From Gluconobacter thailandicus F149-1 = NBRC 100600 (lineage in GTDB: Bacteria; Pseudomonadota; Alphaproteobacteria; Acetobacterales; Acetobacteraceae), in assembly GCF_000964465.1 (NCBI RefSeq), contig NZ_BANH01000024.1, positions 124,001 to 188,000 of the forward strand: a stretch of 64,000 nucleotides of DNA, given 5' to 3'. The position numbers and the translations under genes are program-made. Shown here piece by piece: positions 53,311 to 62,136 of this stretch. Within the stretch, counting starts at the first letter, position 1; the number at the start of each line of letters is the position of its first letter. The notes under the pieces were generated by a model. That model did no database searches. It worked only from the letters and a program-made list of their open reading frames with translations, and was not told the origin of the DNA.

Positions 53311-53880
53311 TCAGTGACCGGAATCGACCCGATGATATCCTTCCGGAGGGTCAAACAGAGCATCGGCCTGAGCCGCGCGACTGACAGACGCAGCCTGCAC
53401 AACAAGCCGTCCCCCCTGCGTTGCACCCAGCAACAGCCCATCCGCCGTGTAACAGAAATCAGTCGGGAGTTTGTTCGTGTCCAGACTCTCCCAGATCATG
53501 CAGCTCTCGCCGGCAATTGTGGCAGGCCCCACCTGTTTCCACCCACCGGGTGCGAGAGTGCCTGGTGCGGAAAACGAATCGCCAGGGGCTCCGGTCACGG
53601 TGGCGCTTTTCGCAGTCGTATCCAGCACCATCAGCTTATGCGTCCGGTAATCCGTCAGCATGACCGTCGCCGCACCTTCAGGATCCACACGCTGCCGCCA
53701 CAGCTTCGCACTCCAGCGCATCCGCTGATGAAGATGCTGACCGCCGGGACCAACCATCACGTAGTCAATGTCAGCATCATGCATCGGCGTAACGTATGGG
53801 GCTGTGTCTGCGGCATGTGCCACCTGAGTGCCAAGAAGCAGCCCTGCCAGAACTCCGAAGCTCCAGAAACCGCGCCGCAT
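53311..53880 (-). CDS. Secreted protein, paralogue of next gene
   Basis: 189 residues with a signal peptide (SFGVLAGLLLGTQVAHAADT). The rest shares a layout with the adjacent 289-residue protein: an opening strand (DIDYVMVGPG with HQRMRWS), a strand ending KLMVLD, a central ATIAGESCMIWES with one Cys, then FCYTADGLLLGATQG and a C-terminal FDPPEGYHRV. The two Cys may pair. This looks like a lipoprotein-carrier-like beta fold, by inference only. Its start overlaps the stop of the upstream gene by one base. Confidence 0.72.
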   Translation of the reverse strand: MRRGFWSFGVLAGLLLGTQVAHAADTAPYVTPMHDADIDYVMVGPGGQHLHQRMRWSAKLWRQRVDPEGAATVMLTDYRTHKLMVLDTTAKSATVTGAPGDSFSAPGTLAPGGWKQVGPATIAGESCMIWESLDTNKLPTDFCYTADGLLLGATQGGRLVVQAASVSRAAQADALFDPPEGYHRVDSGH

Positions 53881-54749
53881 TATTTCTGACCGCCGTTGGA
53901 CGGGCCGCTCGGCGGTTGATCCGGAGTCGAGACCGTTCCATCACCTGCGGAATCATTCGGAACAGAGGGCTGGCTTACGTCGTCGGGGGATGCGGGCGGG
54001 GCAGCCGGGACCGCGTCCGAGTTCTCCGCCGGAGTGCCCTGTGCGGCAATATGTCCTGGAGCCTGCACGGCCGAGTCTCCTGCCGCTCCGCCTTCCGGAA
54101 CAGGGGCCGGCGTGGGCGATGTGGACTGACTGCCGTCGGTTGAGGAATGCCGGGCTGGTGCCCTCGGCGTGATTTCCTGAAACCCTGCGGGAGGCTCGAA
54201 AGTGGAGGTTGGCAGGTCACCGTAGGTGACGGTCGTTGCCTGAATGGAGCCTTCTGCCCCATCCGCATCCACACCGTTCTCGGACAGGATAACGCCATCA
54301 TCCGTCACGCAGGCTGCGGCCTTGCCATGGGCTGTCTGGATATCCCATCGATCGCAAGAAACCCCGGCGATCGTAGCCTGACCCGCCTTGGTGTATTTCA
54401 TCCCAAGATCAAGCATGAACGGATTATGCAGCCCGTGCTGAGGCCGAATATGAGCGTAAAGTTTCCGCTCCAGCATGACGAGCGTGACAAGCTGCTTCGG
54501 GCGATCCAGAATCGTGATGCCACGACCATCGGCTGAATCAATCCGCAGCATATCTCCCGATCCGGAAAAATAGACCTTCACGTTCCCACCGGCACCCTGC
54601 ATTCCCGGGGCTGACAGATGATACGTGACCGTCACATCCCGAGCCGGAGCCAGTCTCGGATGGTCATCGGCGTATGCTGCGCCGCTGCCTGCCACAAGGA
54701 ACAGGCTGGCGAGAAAAGCAGACTGATGCCGCCGAAGAAATGAAATCAT
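53880..54749 (-). CDS. Secreted protein with Pro/Ser-rich tail, paralogue of neighbour
   Basis: 289 residues. Signal peptide about 1-27 (LASLFLVAGSGAAYADD). The folded part (about 30-190) follows the same order as its neighbour: VTVTYHLSAPGMQG, KQLVTLVML, QATIAGVSCDRWDIQ, ACVTDDGVILSENG, FEPPAGFQEI. A disordered tail of about 100 residues rich in Pro, Ser, Asp and Gly follows and is missing from the paralogue. Periplasmic or outer-membrane location is likely; no known function. It starts one base before the end of the aat gene. Confidence 0.72.
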   Translation of the reverse strand: MISFLRRHQSAFLASLFLVAGSGAAYADDHPRLAPARDVTVTYHLSAPGMQGAGGNVKVYFSGSGDMLRIDSADGRGITILDRPKQLVTLVMLERKLYAHIRPQHGLHNPFMLDLGMKYTKAGQATIAGVSCDRWDIQTAHGKAAACVTDDGVILSENGVDADGAEGSIQATTVTYGDLPTSTFEPPAGFQEITPRAPARHSSTDGSQSTSPTPAPVPEGGAAGDSAVQAPGHIAAQGTPAENSDAVPAAPPASPDDVSQPSVPNDSAGDGTVSTPDQPPSGPSNGGQK

Positions 54750-55408
54750 CAGGTGTCTCCTGGATGTGGGCGCAGGGACGCGATGTCATCGCGCAGGGCG
54801 TGCAGACTGAAGTCGTCCGGCCAGACGGCACGAACAATCAAAGCCTGTTTCAGCAGCACCAGATATTCCGCAGCGGGAATACCGATACCGCCCAGTGTTG
54901 TCAGATGAGGCGTGGTGTACTGCGTATCCAGAAGGCGATACCCTCCCTGACGCAATCCTGCAACGAGATGAACCAGCGCAATTTTGGAAACATCCCGTTG
55001 GCGGGAAAACATGCTTTCCCCGAAAAACGCGCCGCCCAGCGTTACGCCGTAAAGACCGCCAACAAGCGCGTCCCCCTCCCAGACTTCGATGGAATGGGCA
55101 TGGCCTCGTTGATGGAGTGCACCGTATAGCGCGCAGATTTTGGGGCTGATCCAGGTTTCCTCCCGGCCAGGTGCCGGAGCGGCGCAGGCCAGCATGACGT
55201 CTTCAAAAGCCCGGTCTGCCGTTACCTGCACCCTGCCGGACCGAATGGTCCGCATCAGCTTGCGCGGCACCACCATTCCATCCAGTGGAAGAATTCCGCG
55301 TTCCTCCGGAAAGTACCAGCTCAGCTCATCACTGTCCCGATCAGGCGCCATCGGGAAAATGCCTGATGCATAGGCATCAAGCAGGCTTTCCGGTGTGATG
55401 TCAGACAT
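54749..55408 (-). CDS. aat: Leucyl/phenylalanyl-tRNA-protein transferase
   Basis: 219 residues from the ATG at 55408; the frame upstream to 55540 crosses the region of the divergent gene and is rejected. Family marks: LLDAYASGIFPMAPDRD (about 9-25), WYFPEERGILPLDGM, TWISPKICALYGALHQRGHAHSIEVW and GGAFFGESMFSR. It attaches Leu or Phe to N-terminal Arg/Lys of proteins and marks them for ClpAP degradation. The downstream secreted genes overlap by one base. Confidence 0.95.
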   Translation of the reverse strand: MSDITPESLLDAYASGIFPMAPDRDSDELSWYFPEERGILPLDGMVVPRKLMRTIRSGRVQVTADRAFEDVMLACAAPAPGREETWISPKICALYGALHQRGHAHSIEVWEGDALVGGLYGVTLGGAFFGESMFSRQRDVSKIALVHLVAGLRQGGYRLLDTQYTTPHLTTLGGIGIPAAEYLVLLKQALIVRAVWPDDFSLHALRDDIASLRPHPGDT

Positions 55409-55431
55409 GCCTTCGATACTTTCGGTCCTGC

Positions 55432-55668
55432 ATGGGGGAAATATTGGCCTCTCTGTCTCCTGACATGATACACAGATCTCCAATCTCATGGAGAGCCGCT
55501 TTGCCAATAGCCTTTGTTTACATGATCTTTCTGGTGCCACTGGCGCTTCTGCGCCTGCTTATTCCTGAAGCGCACGGCCTGCTGATGGCACTTGCCAAGA
55601 TCTGTTTTGCAGGAATTGTTTTCTGGGGTCTTCTGGACTTCTGGCGTCTGCGCCCCAGCAGGAGCTAG
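55432..55668 (+). CDS. Small membrane hypothetical protein
   Basis: 78 residues with two probable membrane helices (LPIAFVYMIFLVPLALLRLL, about 24-43, and MALAKICFAGIVFWGLLDFW, about 52-71) and an Arg-rich C-terminal end. It is divergent from aat and converges with the MAPEG gene three bases away. I recognise no family. The frame fills the space between two clear genes, with codon use like its neighbours. Confidence 0.55.
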   Translation: MGEILASLSPDMIHRSPISWRAALPIAFVYMIFLVPLALLRLLIPEAHGLLMALAKICFAGIVFWGLLDFWRLRPSRS

Positions 55669-55671
55669 GCC

Positions 55672-56061
55672 TCAGATCAAGCCGAGAAGTACCAGAAACA
55701 GCCCGACCATTGATCCGCCCCAGATGAGACTGCGGATCGGTCCCCAGCCGAACGCATAGGCCGGGACGTAGATCAGACGCCCGAAGAAATAGAGCCCTGC
55801 ACCCCAGGCAACAAGAGCCCCATCTTTTCCGGCGATGTGGGCCAATAGAACAGCCCCGATGAAAATCGGGAGCGTTTCCTGAAGATTAGCCTGCGCGCGG
55901 CGCATGCGGGCAGCGAGTCCCGTATAATGTGGCGCCTCGCCATCCCGGTTTCCGGTGGCCCACTGAACGCCATCCTGACGCCGACAGGCTGCCGAGGTGA
56001 GAAACAGGTGTACAAAAGCCAGAACAAGCGTCCAGCCAAGCCAGATAAGACTCATCGACAT
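55672..56061 (-). CDS. MAPEG-family membrane protein
   Basis: 129 residues with four membrane segments (SLIWLGWTLVLAFVHLFLTSA, ETLPIFIGAVLLAHIAG, VAWGAGLYFFGRLIYVPAYAF and SLIWGGSMVGLFLVLLGLI). RMRRAQANLQETLPIF with NLQE and the GRLIYVPAY stretch match the bacterial MAPEG branch related to microsomal glutathione S-transferases. Substrate unknown; roles in detoxification or lipid-peroxide handling are inferred from the family. Confidence 0.85.
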   Translation of the reverse strand: MSMSLIWLGWTLVLAFVHLFLTSAACRRQDGVQWATGNRDGEAPHYTGLAARMRRAQANLQETLPIFIGAVLLAHIAGKDGALVAWGAGLYFFGRLIYVPAYAFGWGPIRSLIWGGSMVGLFLVLLGLI

Positions 56062-56092
56062 CCTGTTTCTCCGGTTTCAGCCTCCCGCGAAA

Positions 56093-56935
56093 TCAGGAGA
56101 AGGATTCAGACGTTGCCCCGGATCGCAGATCCATGGCTGCTTCATGAACGGCTCGGCCGTGCGTCCGTTCCAGACGGCGGATCGTAAAATGTGCCCGGGC
56201 AAGCGCACGGTAATGCGCGAGGAACGCCGAGTTGAGCGATGCCCCACACAGCGCACCTGCTACCGGCACCATCTGAAGCGCAAACTTCCGCGACAGTCCG
56301 ATGCCATAATGGGACGCAACTTCGGAAATCAGCATCACGACCGGGCGTCCCCGTAACAGGGCACGAGCCGAGAAGAAGCCAAGTTCTCCGTCCTCTTCTT
56401 CCTGCCGGGCCGGAAAGGTCTTGAGTGCAAACACTTCGAGGCACGCCCTGCGTGTGTCCTCATCACGCAGATCCTCCCCTTCCTCGCGGGCGATGCGGGC
56501 GATTTCGCGCATGATGGTCAGGGTCGTGAACCCGACATCCGGAGCAAGGCCAAACACGCCACCAAAGCCGCCGACAGCACCCGAAATGGCAACAGCCGCC
56601 TGCCCGGCGTTCTCCCGCCACATATCGCGCTTGAGCGGAACGTCATTTTTGATACCGACGATGGCGACATTGAACGCCTGCTCAATGGCGATTTCCGCCG
56701 TCTTCTGGATTTTTTCCTGAAGGCCCGGCGCAAGACCAAGTCCCTTCATACCGAGTCGCGCAGCCTGGCCGACGGCACCACCCATCAGATCCGCCAGACG
56801 GACGAGGACGCCGCGCCCCTGCTCGACACGTGCCAGCACGGACTGAAGCTGGGCAAGGGATTCCCCGTCCAGCGCCAGTGATGCAAATTCGCTGGTCGGA
56901 AGCTGCGAGCCATTCTCTACGGTCATGACGATCAA
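56093..56935 (-). CDS. EcsC-family protein
   Basis: 280 residues (or 277 from the ATG at 56926). Resembles the EcsC family named from the third gene of the Bacillus ecs operon: ARIAREEGEDLRDEDTRRACLEVFAL and a Gly/Ala-rich stretch AISGAVGGFGGVFGLAPDVGFTTLTIMREIA that may contact the membrane. Molecular role is unknown. No ABC transporter genes accompany it here. It is divergent from the secreted protein that begins at 57047. Confidence 0.82.
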   Translation of the reverse strand: MIVMTVENGSQLPTSEFASLALDGESLAQLQSVLARVEQGRGVLVRLADLMGGAVGQAARLGMKGLGLAPGLQEKIQKTAEIAIEQAFNVAIVGIKNDVPLKRDMWRENAGQAAVAISGAVGGFGGVFGLAPDVGFTTLTIMREIARIAREEGEDLRDEDTRRACLEVFALKTFPARQEEEDGELGFFSARALLRGRPVVMLISEVASHYGIGLSRKFALQMVPVAGALCGASLNSAFLAHYRALARAHFTIRRLERTHGRAVHEAAMDLRSGATSESFS

Positions 56936-57046
56936 AACTCCTGTTCGTAAGACCCGAAACCGTTTACCCGATAGCAGGTTTCATATCGCATCACGAAAGC
57001 CCCCTGCTTGACGGGTGCCCCGGCCGGGTGTGGAGAAGGACATACT

Positions 57047-57562
57047 ATGAAAACATTTTCCCGCTGGATCCTGTCTGCCCCGCTGGCGGTCAGTCTCCTT
57101 GCGACAGCAGCCACTCCGGCCCTGTCCGCTCCACATCATGCCCATCGTAGCCATAGTACGGCCGATCTGCCACAGATCCCGCCCTCGACGGCACATCAGC
57201 TGAACAATCAGCCTGAAAAAGTTCTGACACCCGCACAGCAGGTTGCCCTGCCGGACGGCGGCGCCCCTCCTCCGCCCCATGGCTATACAACGGTTGAGGA
57301 CTCGGAAGAGAAGCTCGCGAATTACAGCGGGGAAGTCCGGACGCATCTGCCTGTTGGCATGCCAGGGACCAATGCCGAGCAGAAAACCAACGGCCCGAAC
57401 AACCTGCCGTCCCATTTCAGCATTTTCGGGATGCCGGTGAAGTTCAACGCCCCCGTCACGGCACCTTATCATAGCGAAGACCTGCCACTGACTTATGCCG
57501 GACATCCGTCCAACGGGCAGACCAACGTTCTGGTCAACGGCGACGCCTCAGATATTCACTAA
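57047..57562 (+). CDS. Secreted hypothetical protein
   Basis: 171 residues from the ATG at 57047 with GGAGAAGGA before it. Signal peptide about 1-30 (SAPLAVSLLATAATPALSAP). The mature chain begins with a His-rich HHAHRSHS and is mostly polar and Pro-rich with little predicted helix (PDGGAPPPPHGYTTVEDSE, NAEQKTNGPNNLPSHFSIFGMPVKFNAPV). No catalytic motif is evident. Probably a small periplasmic or envelope protein; family not recognised. Confidence 0.68.
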   Translation: MKTFSRWILSAPLAVSLLATAATPALSAPHHAHRSHSTADLPQIPPSTAHQLNNQPEKVLTPAQQVALPDGGAPPPPHGYTTVEDSEEKLANYSGEVRTHLPVGMPGTNAEQKTNGPNNLPSHFSIFGMPVKFNAPVTAPYHSEDLPLTYAGHPSNGQTNVLVNGDASDIH

Positions 57563-57589
57563 GACTGAAGGCACCAGGGTTGGGGGCCA

Positions 57590-58006
57590 TCAGGCCCGAA
57601 CCCAGTCTCCGATTTTCGTCAGGTAGCGGAACTCCGGTTCCGTGACTGGCGCAACGGACAGGCGTGACTGCTTCAGAAGCGCCATGTTTTCCAGTTCCGG
57701 ATCAGCCTTGATCTGGGCGAGCGTGATGGGTTTGGCGAAAGCGCCATTCGCTTTCACATCCACACAGACCCATTTCGGATCATCGGCAGTCGGGTCCGGG
57801 TAGGCCTCTTTCACAACTTCCACGACACCCACAATCTGCTTTTCACTGACGGAATGGTAAAAAAGTGCCAGATCTCCGATCTTCATGGCGGCCAGATTGT
57901 TGCGGGCCTGATAGTTGCGAACACCTGTCCAGGGTTCCACTCCGTTATGGATCTGTTCGCTCCATGAGAAGGCTTCGGGTTCGGATTTTATCAGCCAGTA
58001 CGCCAC
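57590..58006 (-). CDS. EVE-domain protein
   Basis: 138 residues, a single EVE domain (YWLIKSEPEAFSWSEQ at the start, VRNYQARNNLAAMKIGDLALFYHS, then VGVVEVVKEAYPD). The PUA-like EVE fold reads modified bases in DNA or RNA; alphaproteobacterial members of this length are related to thymocyte nuclear protein 1. A free-standing housekeeping role is likely, with no methylase or nuclease beside it. Converges with the preceding gene and is divergent from ccmC. Confidence 0.92.
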   Translation of the reverse strand: MAYWLIKSEPEAFSWSEQIHNGVEPWTGVRNYQARNNLAAMKIGDLALFYHSVSEKQIVGVVEVVKEAYPDPTADDPKWVCVDVKANGAFAKPITLAQIKADPELENMALLKQSRLSVAPVTEPEFRYLTKIGDWVRA

Positions 58007-58155
58007 GTCATTCTCCTGCGAAAAGTTCCCTTTTCGCGCTCATTTCCGTGAAACGTGATAACAGTCATAGGAACATTGGGACAATGCGCCTCTTCCGATT
58101 GTGAGGGGTTCGGACTATTTCATGTAGAAATATTTCGCGGAGTTTGAGAGTTCCC

Positions 58156-58917
58156 GTGCGCCCTACGCCTAATCTGCTCCATCGTTATGCCAATCCGGGG
58201 CAGTTCCTGCGTCTGGCCCGTGCGCTTCAGCCGTGGTTGTCCACCGGTGCGATCATCTTCCTGACTGTCGGGATCGTCTGGGGGCTTTTCTTCGCCCCTG
58301 CGGACTGGCAGCAGGGCGAGACCGTCCGGATCATGTATGTGCATGTTCCGATGGCCTGGCTCGCATCGTCCTGTTACCTCGGCCTGGCAATCTGCGGGCT
58401 GTTATCGCTGGTCTGGCGCCATCCGCTGGCGGACCTGGCCGCCATCGAGATTGGTCCGGTCGGGGCCTGCGCTGCTGCCCTGTGCCTCATTACGGGTTCC
58501 CTCTGGGGTCAGCCGATGTGGGGAACATGGTGGGTCTGGGATGCACGCCTGACCTCCGTTCTGGTGCTGTTTTTCCTGTATCTGGGCCATATCGCCCTGA
58601 TCCGTGCCTTCGATGAACCGGCCCGCGGACAACGCGCCGCCGCCATTCTGGCACTCGCGGGGGCAATTGATCTGCCGATCATCAAGTTCAGCGTACAGTG
58701 GTGGAACACCCTGCATCAGCCGGACAGCATCACGCTGACAGGTGCTCCCACCATGTCCATGACGATGCTCTGGCCACTTCTCATCACGACCATCGGCTTC
58801 ACCCTCGGTGTCGCCGCCGTCATTTTCGCCCGGCTGAGTGCCGCAATCCACGAGAGCCGTACCCGCCAGCTTATGGCACGGTCCCGGCTCAACCGTTCGG
58901 ACAGGTCCGCAGCATGA
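58156..58917 (+). CDS. ccmC: Haem exporter / delivery protein CcmC
   Basis: 253 residues from the GTG at 58156, chosen because GAGAG lies five bases before; a TTG four codons upstream is possible. Six membrane segments. The tryptophan-rich WGTWWVWDARLTSVLVLFFL motif and HVPMAWLASSCYL (periplasmic His) match the haem-handling site that passes haem to CcmE. ccmA and ccmB, which form the ABC transporter with CcmC, are not upstream here. Confidence 0.95.
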   Translation: MRPTPNLLHRYANPGQFLRLARALQPWLSTGAIIFLTVGIVWGLFFAPADWQQGETVRIMYVHVPMAWLASSCYLGLAICGLLSLVWRHPLADLAAIEIGPVGACAAALCLITGSLWGQPMWGTWWVWDARLTSVLVLFFLYLGHIALIRAFDEPARGQRAAAILALAGAIDLPIIKFSVQWWNTLHQPDSITLTGAPTMSMTMLWPLLITTIGFTLGVAAVIFARLSAAIHESRTRQLMARSRLNRSDRSAA

Positions 58918-59081
58918 TGCACCTTCCCAATCACTGGCCCTATATCGCCGCAGCCTATGGTCTCACCATCGGCTGCTCGCTGGTTCTCGGCATCGGGGCG
59001 GCCCTGCGCCTGCGTCGTGCCAAAACCCGGCTGGCGGCTGTCGAAAGTCAGCTTCGCCACCGTGAAAGCTCCGCATCATGA
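58914..59081 (+). CDS. ccmD: CcmD haem-exporter accessory protein
   Basis: 55 residues (MMHLPNHWPYIAAAYG...), one membrane helix (about 9-31) and a charged cytoplasmic tail (RLRRAKTRLAAVESQLRHRE), the size and shape of CcmD. CcmD helps release holo-CcmE from the CcmABC complex. Two adjacent ATGs, 58914 and 58917, are possible starts. The gene overlaps ccmC upstream and ccmE downstream by four bases each, which supports it more than its weak sequence conservation. Confidence 0.88.
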   Translation: MMHLPNHWPYIAAAYGLTIGCSLVLGIGAALRLRRAKTRLAAVESQLRHRESSAS

Positions 59082-59581
59082 CCCGCAAGACACGCCGCCT
59101 CTGGATTGTCATTGCCTGCCTTGCCTGCATCAGTTCTGCTGCGGCTCTTACCCTGCGGGCATTCTCGTCCAATATCGTATTCTTCATGGCTCCGTCGCAG
59201 GTCAAAGCGCACCCACCCGCTCCGGACCGGACGATCCGTCTTGGCGGCATGGTGATGGCGGGCTCCCTGCATCGCATTACGGAAAACGGTGCGCCGGTGA
59301 ACTCCTTTAACGTCACCGATGGCCAGGCTGCCGTGGAAGTCCACTACACCGGCATTCTTCCGGATCTTTTCCGCGAAGGTCAGAGCGTTGTTGCTCTCGG
59401 GACCGTGCAGAAAGACGGGGGCTTCACGGCCAGCGAAGTCCTTGCCAAGCACGACGAGACCTACATGCCCAAGGAAGTGGCCGAGGAACTGAAACGTACC
59501 GGCAAATGGGACCCGCGCTTCGGCAAGGCTCCTGACGCTGCCAGCTGGGACACCATGACCGCCAAGAAAGCCGGAGGCTGA
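59078..59581 (+). CDS. ccmE: Haem chaperone CcmE
   Basis: 167 residues with an N-terminal anchor (LWIVIACLACISSAAALTL) and a periplasmic OB fold. The conserved haem-binding motif HxxxY appears as LAKHDETYMPKEV, His being the covalent haem ligand. Earlier IRLGGMVMAGSL and VEVHYTGILPDLFREGQSVVA fit the family. It carries haem from CcmC to CcmF/H. Eight bases separate it from ccmF. Confidence 0.96.
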   Translation: MTRKTRRLWIVIACLACISSAAALTLRAFSSNIVFFMAPSQVKAHPPAPDRTIRLGGMVMAGSLHRITENGAPVNSFNVTDGQAAVEVHYTGILPDLFREGQSVVALGTVQKDGGFTASEVLAKHDETYMPKEVAEELKRTGKWDPRFGKAPDAASWDTMTAKKAGG

Positions 59582-59589
59582 ACACCATA

Positions 59590-61569
59590 ATGTTCGGACC
59601 AGAACAGGGCCATTTCGCCCTGGCCCTCGCCTGTGTTCTCGCACTCATCCAGTTTGTTGTTCCCCTCTGGGGCGCCCACAAGCGCAATGCCCGCCTTGTA
59701 GCGATGGCTCCGTTTCTTGCGGTGTCGCAGCTTCTGGCGCTGGCCATTTCGTTCTTCAGCCTCGTTATGTGTGCTGTCCACGATGATTTCTCGGTTCAGA
59801 ACGTCGCCGCCAACTCCGCGGCGTCCAAGCCGCTGCTCTATAAAATCACGGGCGTCTGGGGCAACCATGAAGGGTCCGTTCTTCTCTGGACGTTGATCCT
59901 CGGCGTTTGCGGTGCCGCTGTTTCAGCATTTGGCCGTAACCTGCCGGACATTCTGCGGGGCCGCGTGCTGGCCATCCTTGGCGGTGTCTCCGCTGGCTTC
60001 CAGCTCTTTTGCCTTCTGACTTCCGATCCTTTTGACCGTGTTTTTCCGGCTCCTATGGATGGCCAGGGCATGAACCCGCTGCTTCAGGACCCCGGCCTCG
60101 CCTTTCATCCACCCATTCTCTACACGGGCTATGTCGGCTTTGCCGTTCCGTTTGCTTTTGCCGTCGCCGCCCTGCTTGAGGGGCGTGTCGATGCCGCATG
60201 GGGACGCTGGGTTCGACCATGGGCGGTGGCAGCATGGTGCTTCCTGACCTGCGGCATTGCTCTGGGCTCCTGGTGGTCCTACTACGTCCTGGGCTGGGGC
60301 GGTTACTGGTTCTGGGACCCGGTGGAAAACGCGTCTCTTATTCCATGGCTGACGGGTACGGCACTCGTTCACTCTGCCATCGTCGTAGAAAAACGCGAGG
60401 GCCTGAAGATCTGGACGGTCCTGCTGGCAATTGCGACGTTCTCATTCTCGCTCTCCGGCACATTCCTCGTCCGTTCAGGTATTCTGAACTCGGTTCATGC
60501 CTTCGCAAACGACCCGGCCCGCGGCGTGTTCATTCTGGCCCTTCTGGCATTGGTCATCGGCGGTTCGCTGGCACTGTTTGCATGGCGCGCGCCGTCCCTG
60601 ACGTCCGGCGGACTGTTTTCGCCAGTGTCCCGCGAAGGCTCACTGGTGCTGAACAACATCCTGCTCTGCTCCATCTGCGCCGTCGTTGTAACGGGTACGA
60701 TGTACCCGCCCTTCATGCAGCTTCTGGCAGGGCGCACCATCTCGGTTGGCAAACCGTTCTTTGATGCCGCAACCATTCCTCTGACGATCCCGCTGCTTCT
60801 GGCCATGGGTATCGGCACGGCTCTGCCGTGGAAGCGCGCACAACTGGCGCGCACGTTCTCGCACCTGTTCGTGGCGGCCATCATTGCTGCTATCGGGCTG
60901 ATGCTGTGCTTCTGGAAATTCTCCGGTGCACTGCCAATCGCCTGTGGCGCACTCGCCATCTGGGTCATGGCAGCATCTGTTACGGATATTCTGCGCCGCG
61001 TAGGGCTAGGCCATTCCAGCATGAGTGACATGCTTGCCCGCGCCCGGAACCTGCCACGGTCCAGCTGGGGCGCAGCTCTGGCCCATATTGGCGCTGGCAT
61101 CACGGTTCTGGGTCTATGCGGCATGTCTGGCGCCCAGCATGCGATTGTAGAAATCCATGTTGGCGAGACCCGCAGCCTTGCCGGGGACGATTGGACGCTT
61201 CTCAATGTGCATGACTATGCAGGCCCGAACTATCGCGCCATGCAGGCCGATATTGCCATCCGCCATAACGGCAAGCTGATCACGACACTCCATCCGGAAA
61301 AGCGCGATTTCACCACGCAGAACCAGACCACGACGGAAGTTGCCATTCATACAAATTTCATTACGGATCTGTATGGTGTGGTTGGTGACAGACACGGAAC
61401 GGGCGCGGATGCGACCTATGTGTTACGTCTGCACCGCAACCCGCTGGCTCCGTGGATGTGGCTTGGCGGACTGGTCATGGCGATTGGCGGAGCCTTCTCG
61501 CTTTCAGACCGTCGCCTGCGCGTCGGAGCCCCGAAGCGGGCTGCCGCACGCAACATGGTCCAGGCCTGA
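59590..61569 (+). CDS. ccmF: Cytochrome c haem lyase subunit CcmF
   Basis: 659 residues, normal for CcmF, with about 14 membrane segments. The periplasmic tryptophan-rich motif WGGYWFWDPVENASLIPWL (about 237-255) and the flanking GNHEGSVLLWTLILG are family signatures. With CcmH it attaches haem to the CxxCH of apocytochromes. Acetic acid bacteria depend on many membrane-bound dehydrogenases with cytochrome c subunits, so this is a core function. Confidence 0.97.
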   Translation: MFGPEQGHFALALACVLALIQFVVPLWGAHKRNARLVAMAPFLAVSQLLALAISFFSLVMCAVHDDFSVQNVAANSAASKPLLYKITGVWGNHEGSVLLWTLILGVCGAAVSAFGRNLPDILRGRVLAILGGVSAGFQLFCLLTSDPFDRVFPAPMDGQGMNPLLQDPGLAFHPPILYTGYVGFAVPFAFAVAALLEGRVDAAWGRWVRPWAVAAWCFLTCGIALGSWWSYYVLGWGGYWFWDPVENASLIPWLTGTALVHSAIVVEKREGLKIWTVLLAIATFSFSLSGTFLVRSGILNSVHAFANDPARGVFILALLALVIGGSLALFAWRAPSLTSGGLFSPVSREGSLVLNNILLCSICAVVVTGTMYPPFMQLLAGRTISVGKPFFDAATIPLTIPLLLAMGIGTALPWKRAQLARTFSHLFVAAIIAAIGLMLCFWKFSGALPIACGALAIWVMAASVTDILRRVGLGHSSMSDMLARARNLPRSSWGAALAHIGAGITVLGLCGMSGAQHAIVEIHVGETRSLAGDDWTLLNVHDYAGPNYRAMQADIAIRHNGKLITTLHPEKRDFTTQNQTTTEVAIHTNFITDLYGVVGDRHGTGADATYVLRLHRNPLAPWMWLGGLVMAIGGAFSLSDRRLRVGAPKRAAARNMVQA

Positions 61570-61581
61570 GGAGAGACACGC

Positions 61582-62136
61582 ATGAACTCAACACGACGCG
61601 GGCTTATGACAGCCCTTCCGATTGTTGGTGCCGGCGTGCTTGGCGTCGGGTTCTGGAAAATGCTTCAGGGTATGGAAAGTGGTGGCTTTGATCCACGCGC
61701 GGTGAAAAACCCGAATGTTGGACGCCCTATTCCGCAGTTCGCCATGCCAGGCCTTCCGGGCCTGGGAGATGGCTTTACCGACAAGGAACTCAGGGCGGAG
61801 ACACGCCCGGTTCTGGTCAATTTCTTTGCCTCCTGGTGCATTCCCTGTGTTCAGGAAATGCCGGGCCTCCGCTCCATTTCACGGAACATGCCCATCTGGG
61901 GCATTGCCTATGAAGACAAGCCGGAAAATGCGAGCGCCTTCGTTCAGCGGGATGGAACGCCTTACGCCCGTGTCGCGGCTGACCGGCATGGCCGCGTTGC
62001 CATCGACTGGGGTGTGACAGGCGTTCCTGAGAGCTTTCTCGTAGCGCCGGGGGGACGAATTCTCTGGCACGGCAGTGCGGCTCTGGACCCGCAGATTTAT
62101 GATGCGGAAATCCGCCCGAGACTGGCAGGCCTGTAA
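61582..62136 (+). CDS. ccmG: Thiol-disulfide oxidoreductase CcmG (DsbE)
   Basis: 184 residues with a membrane anchor at about 10-27 (ALPIVGAGVLGVGFWKML) and a periplasmic thioredoxin domain with active site FFASWCIPCVQEMP. The GVTGVPESFLVAPGG loop carries the cis-proline. It keeps the cysteines of apocytochrome c reduced. The stop and the ccmH start share one base. Confidence 0.95.
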   Translation: MNSTRRGLMTALPIVGAGVLGVGFWKMLQGMESGGFDPRAVKNPNVGRPIPQFAMPGLPGLGDGFTDKELRAETRPVLVNFFASWCIPCVQEMPGLRSISRNMPIWGIAYEDKPENASAFVQRDGTPYARVAADRHGRVAIDWGVTGVPESFLVAPGGRILWHGSAALDPQIYDAEIRPRLAGL

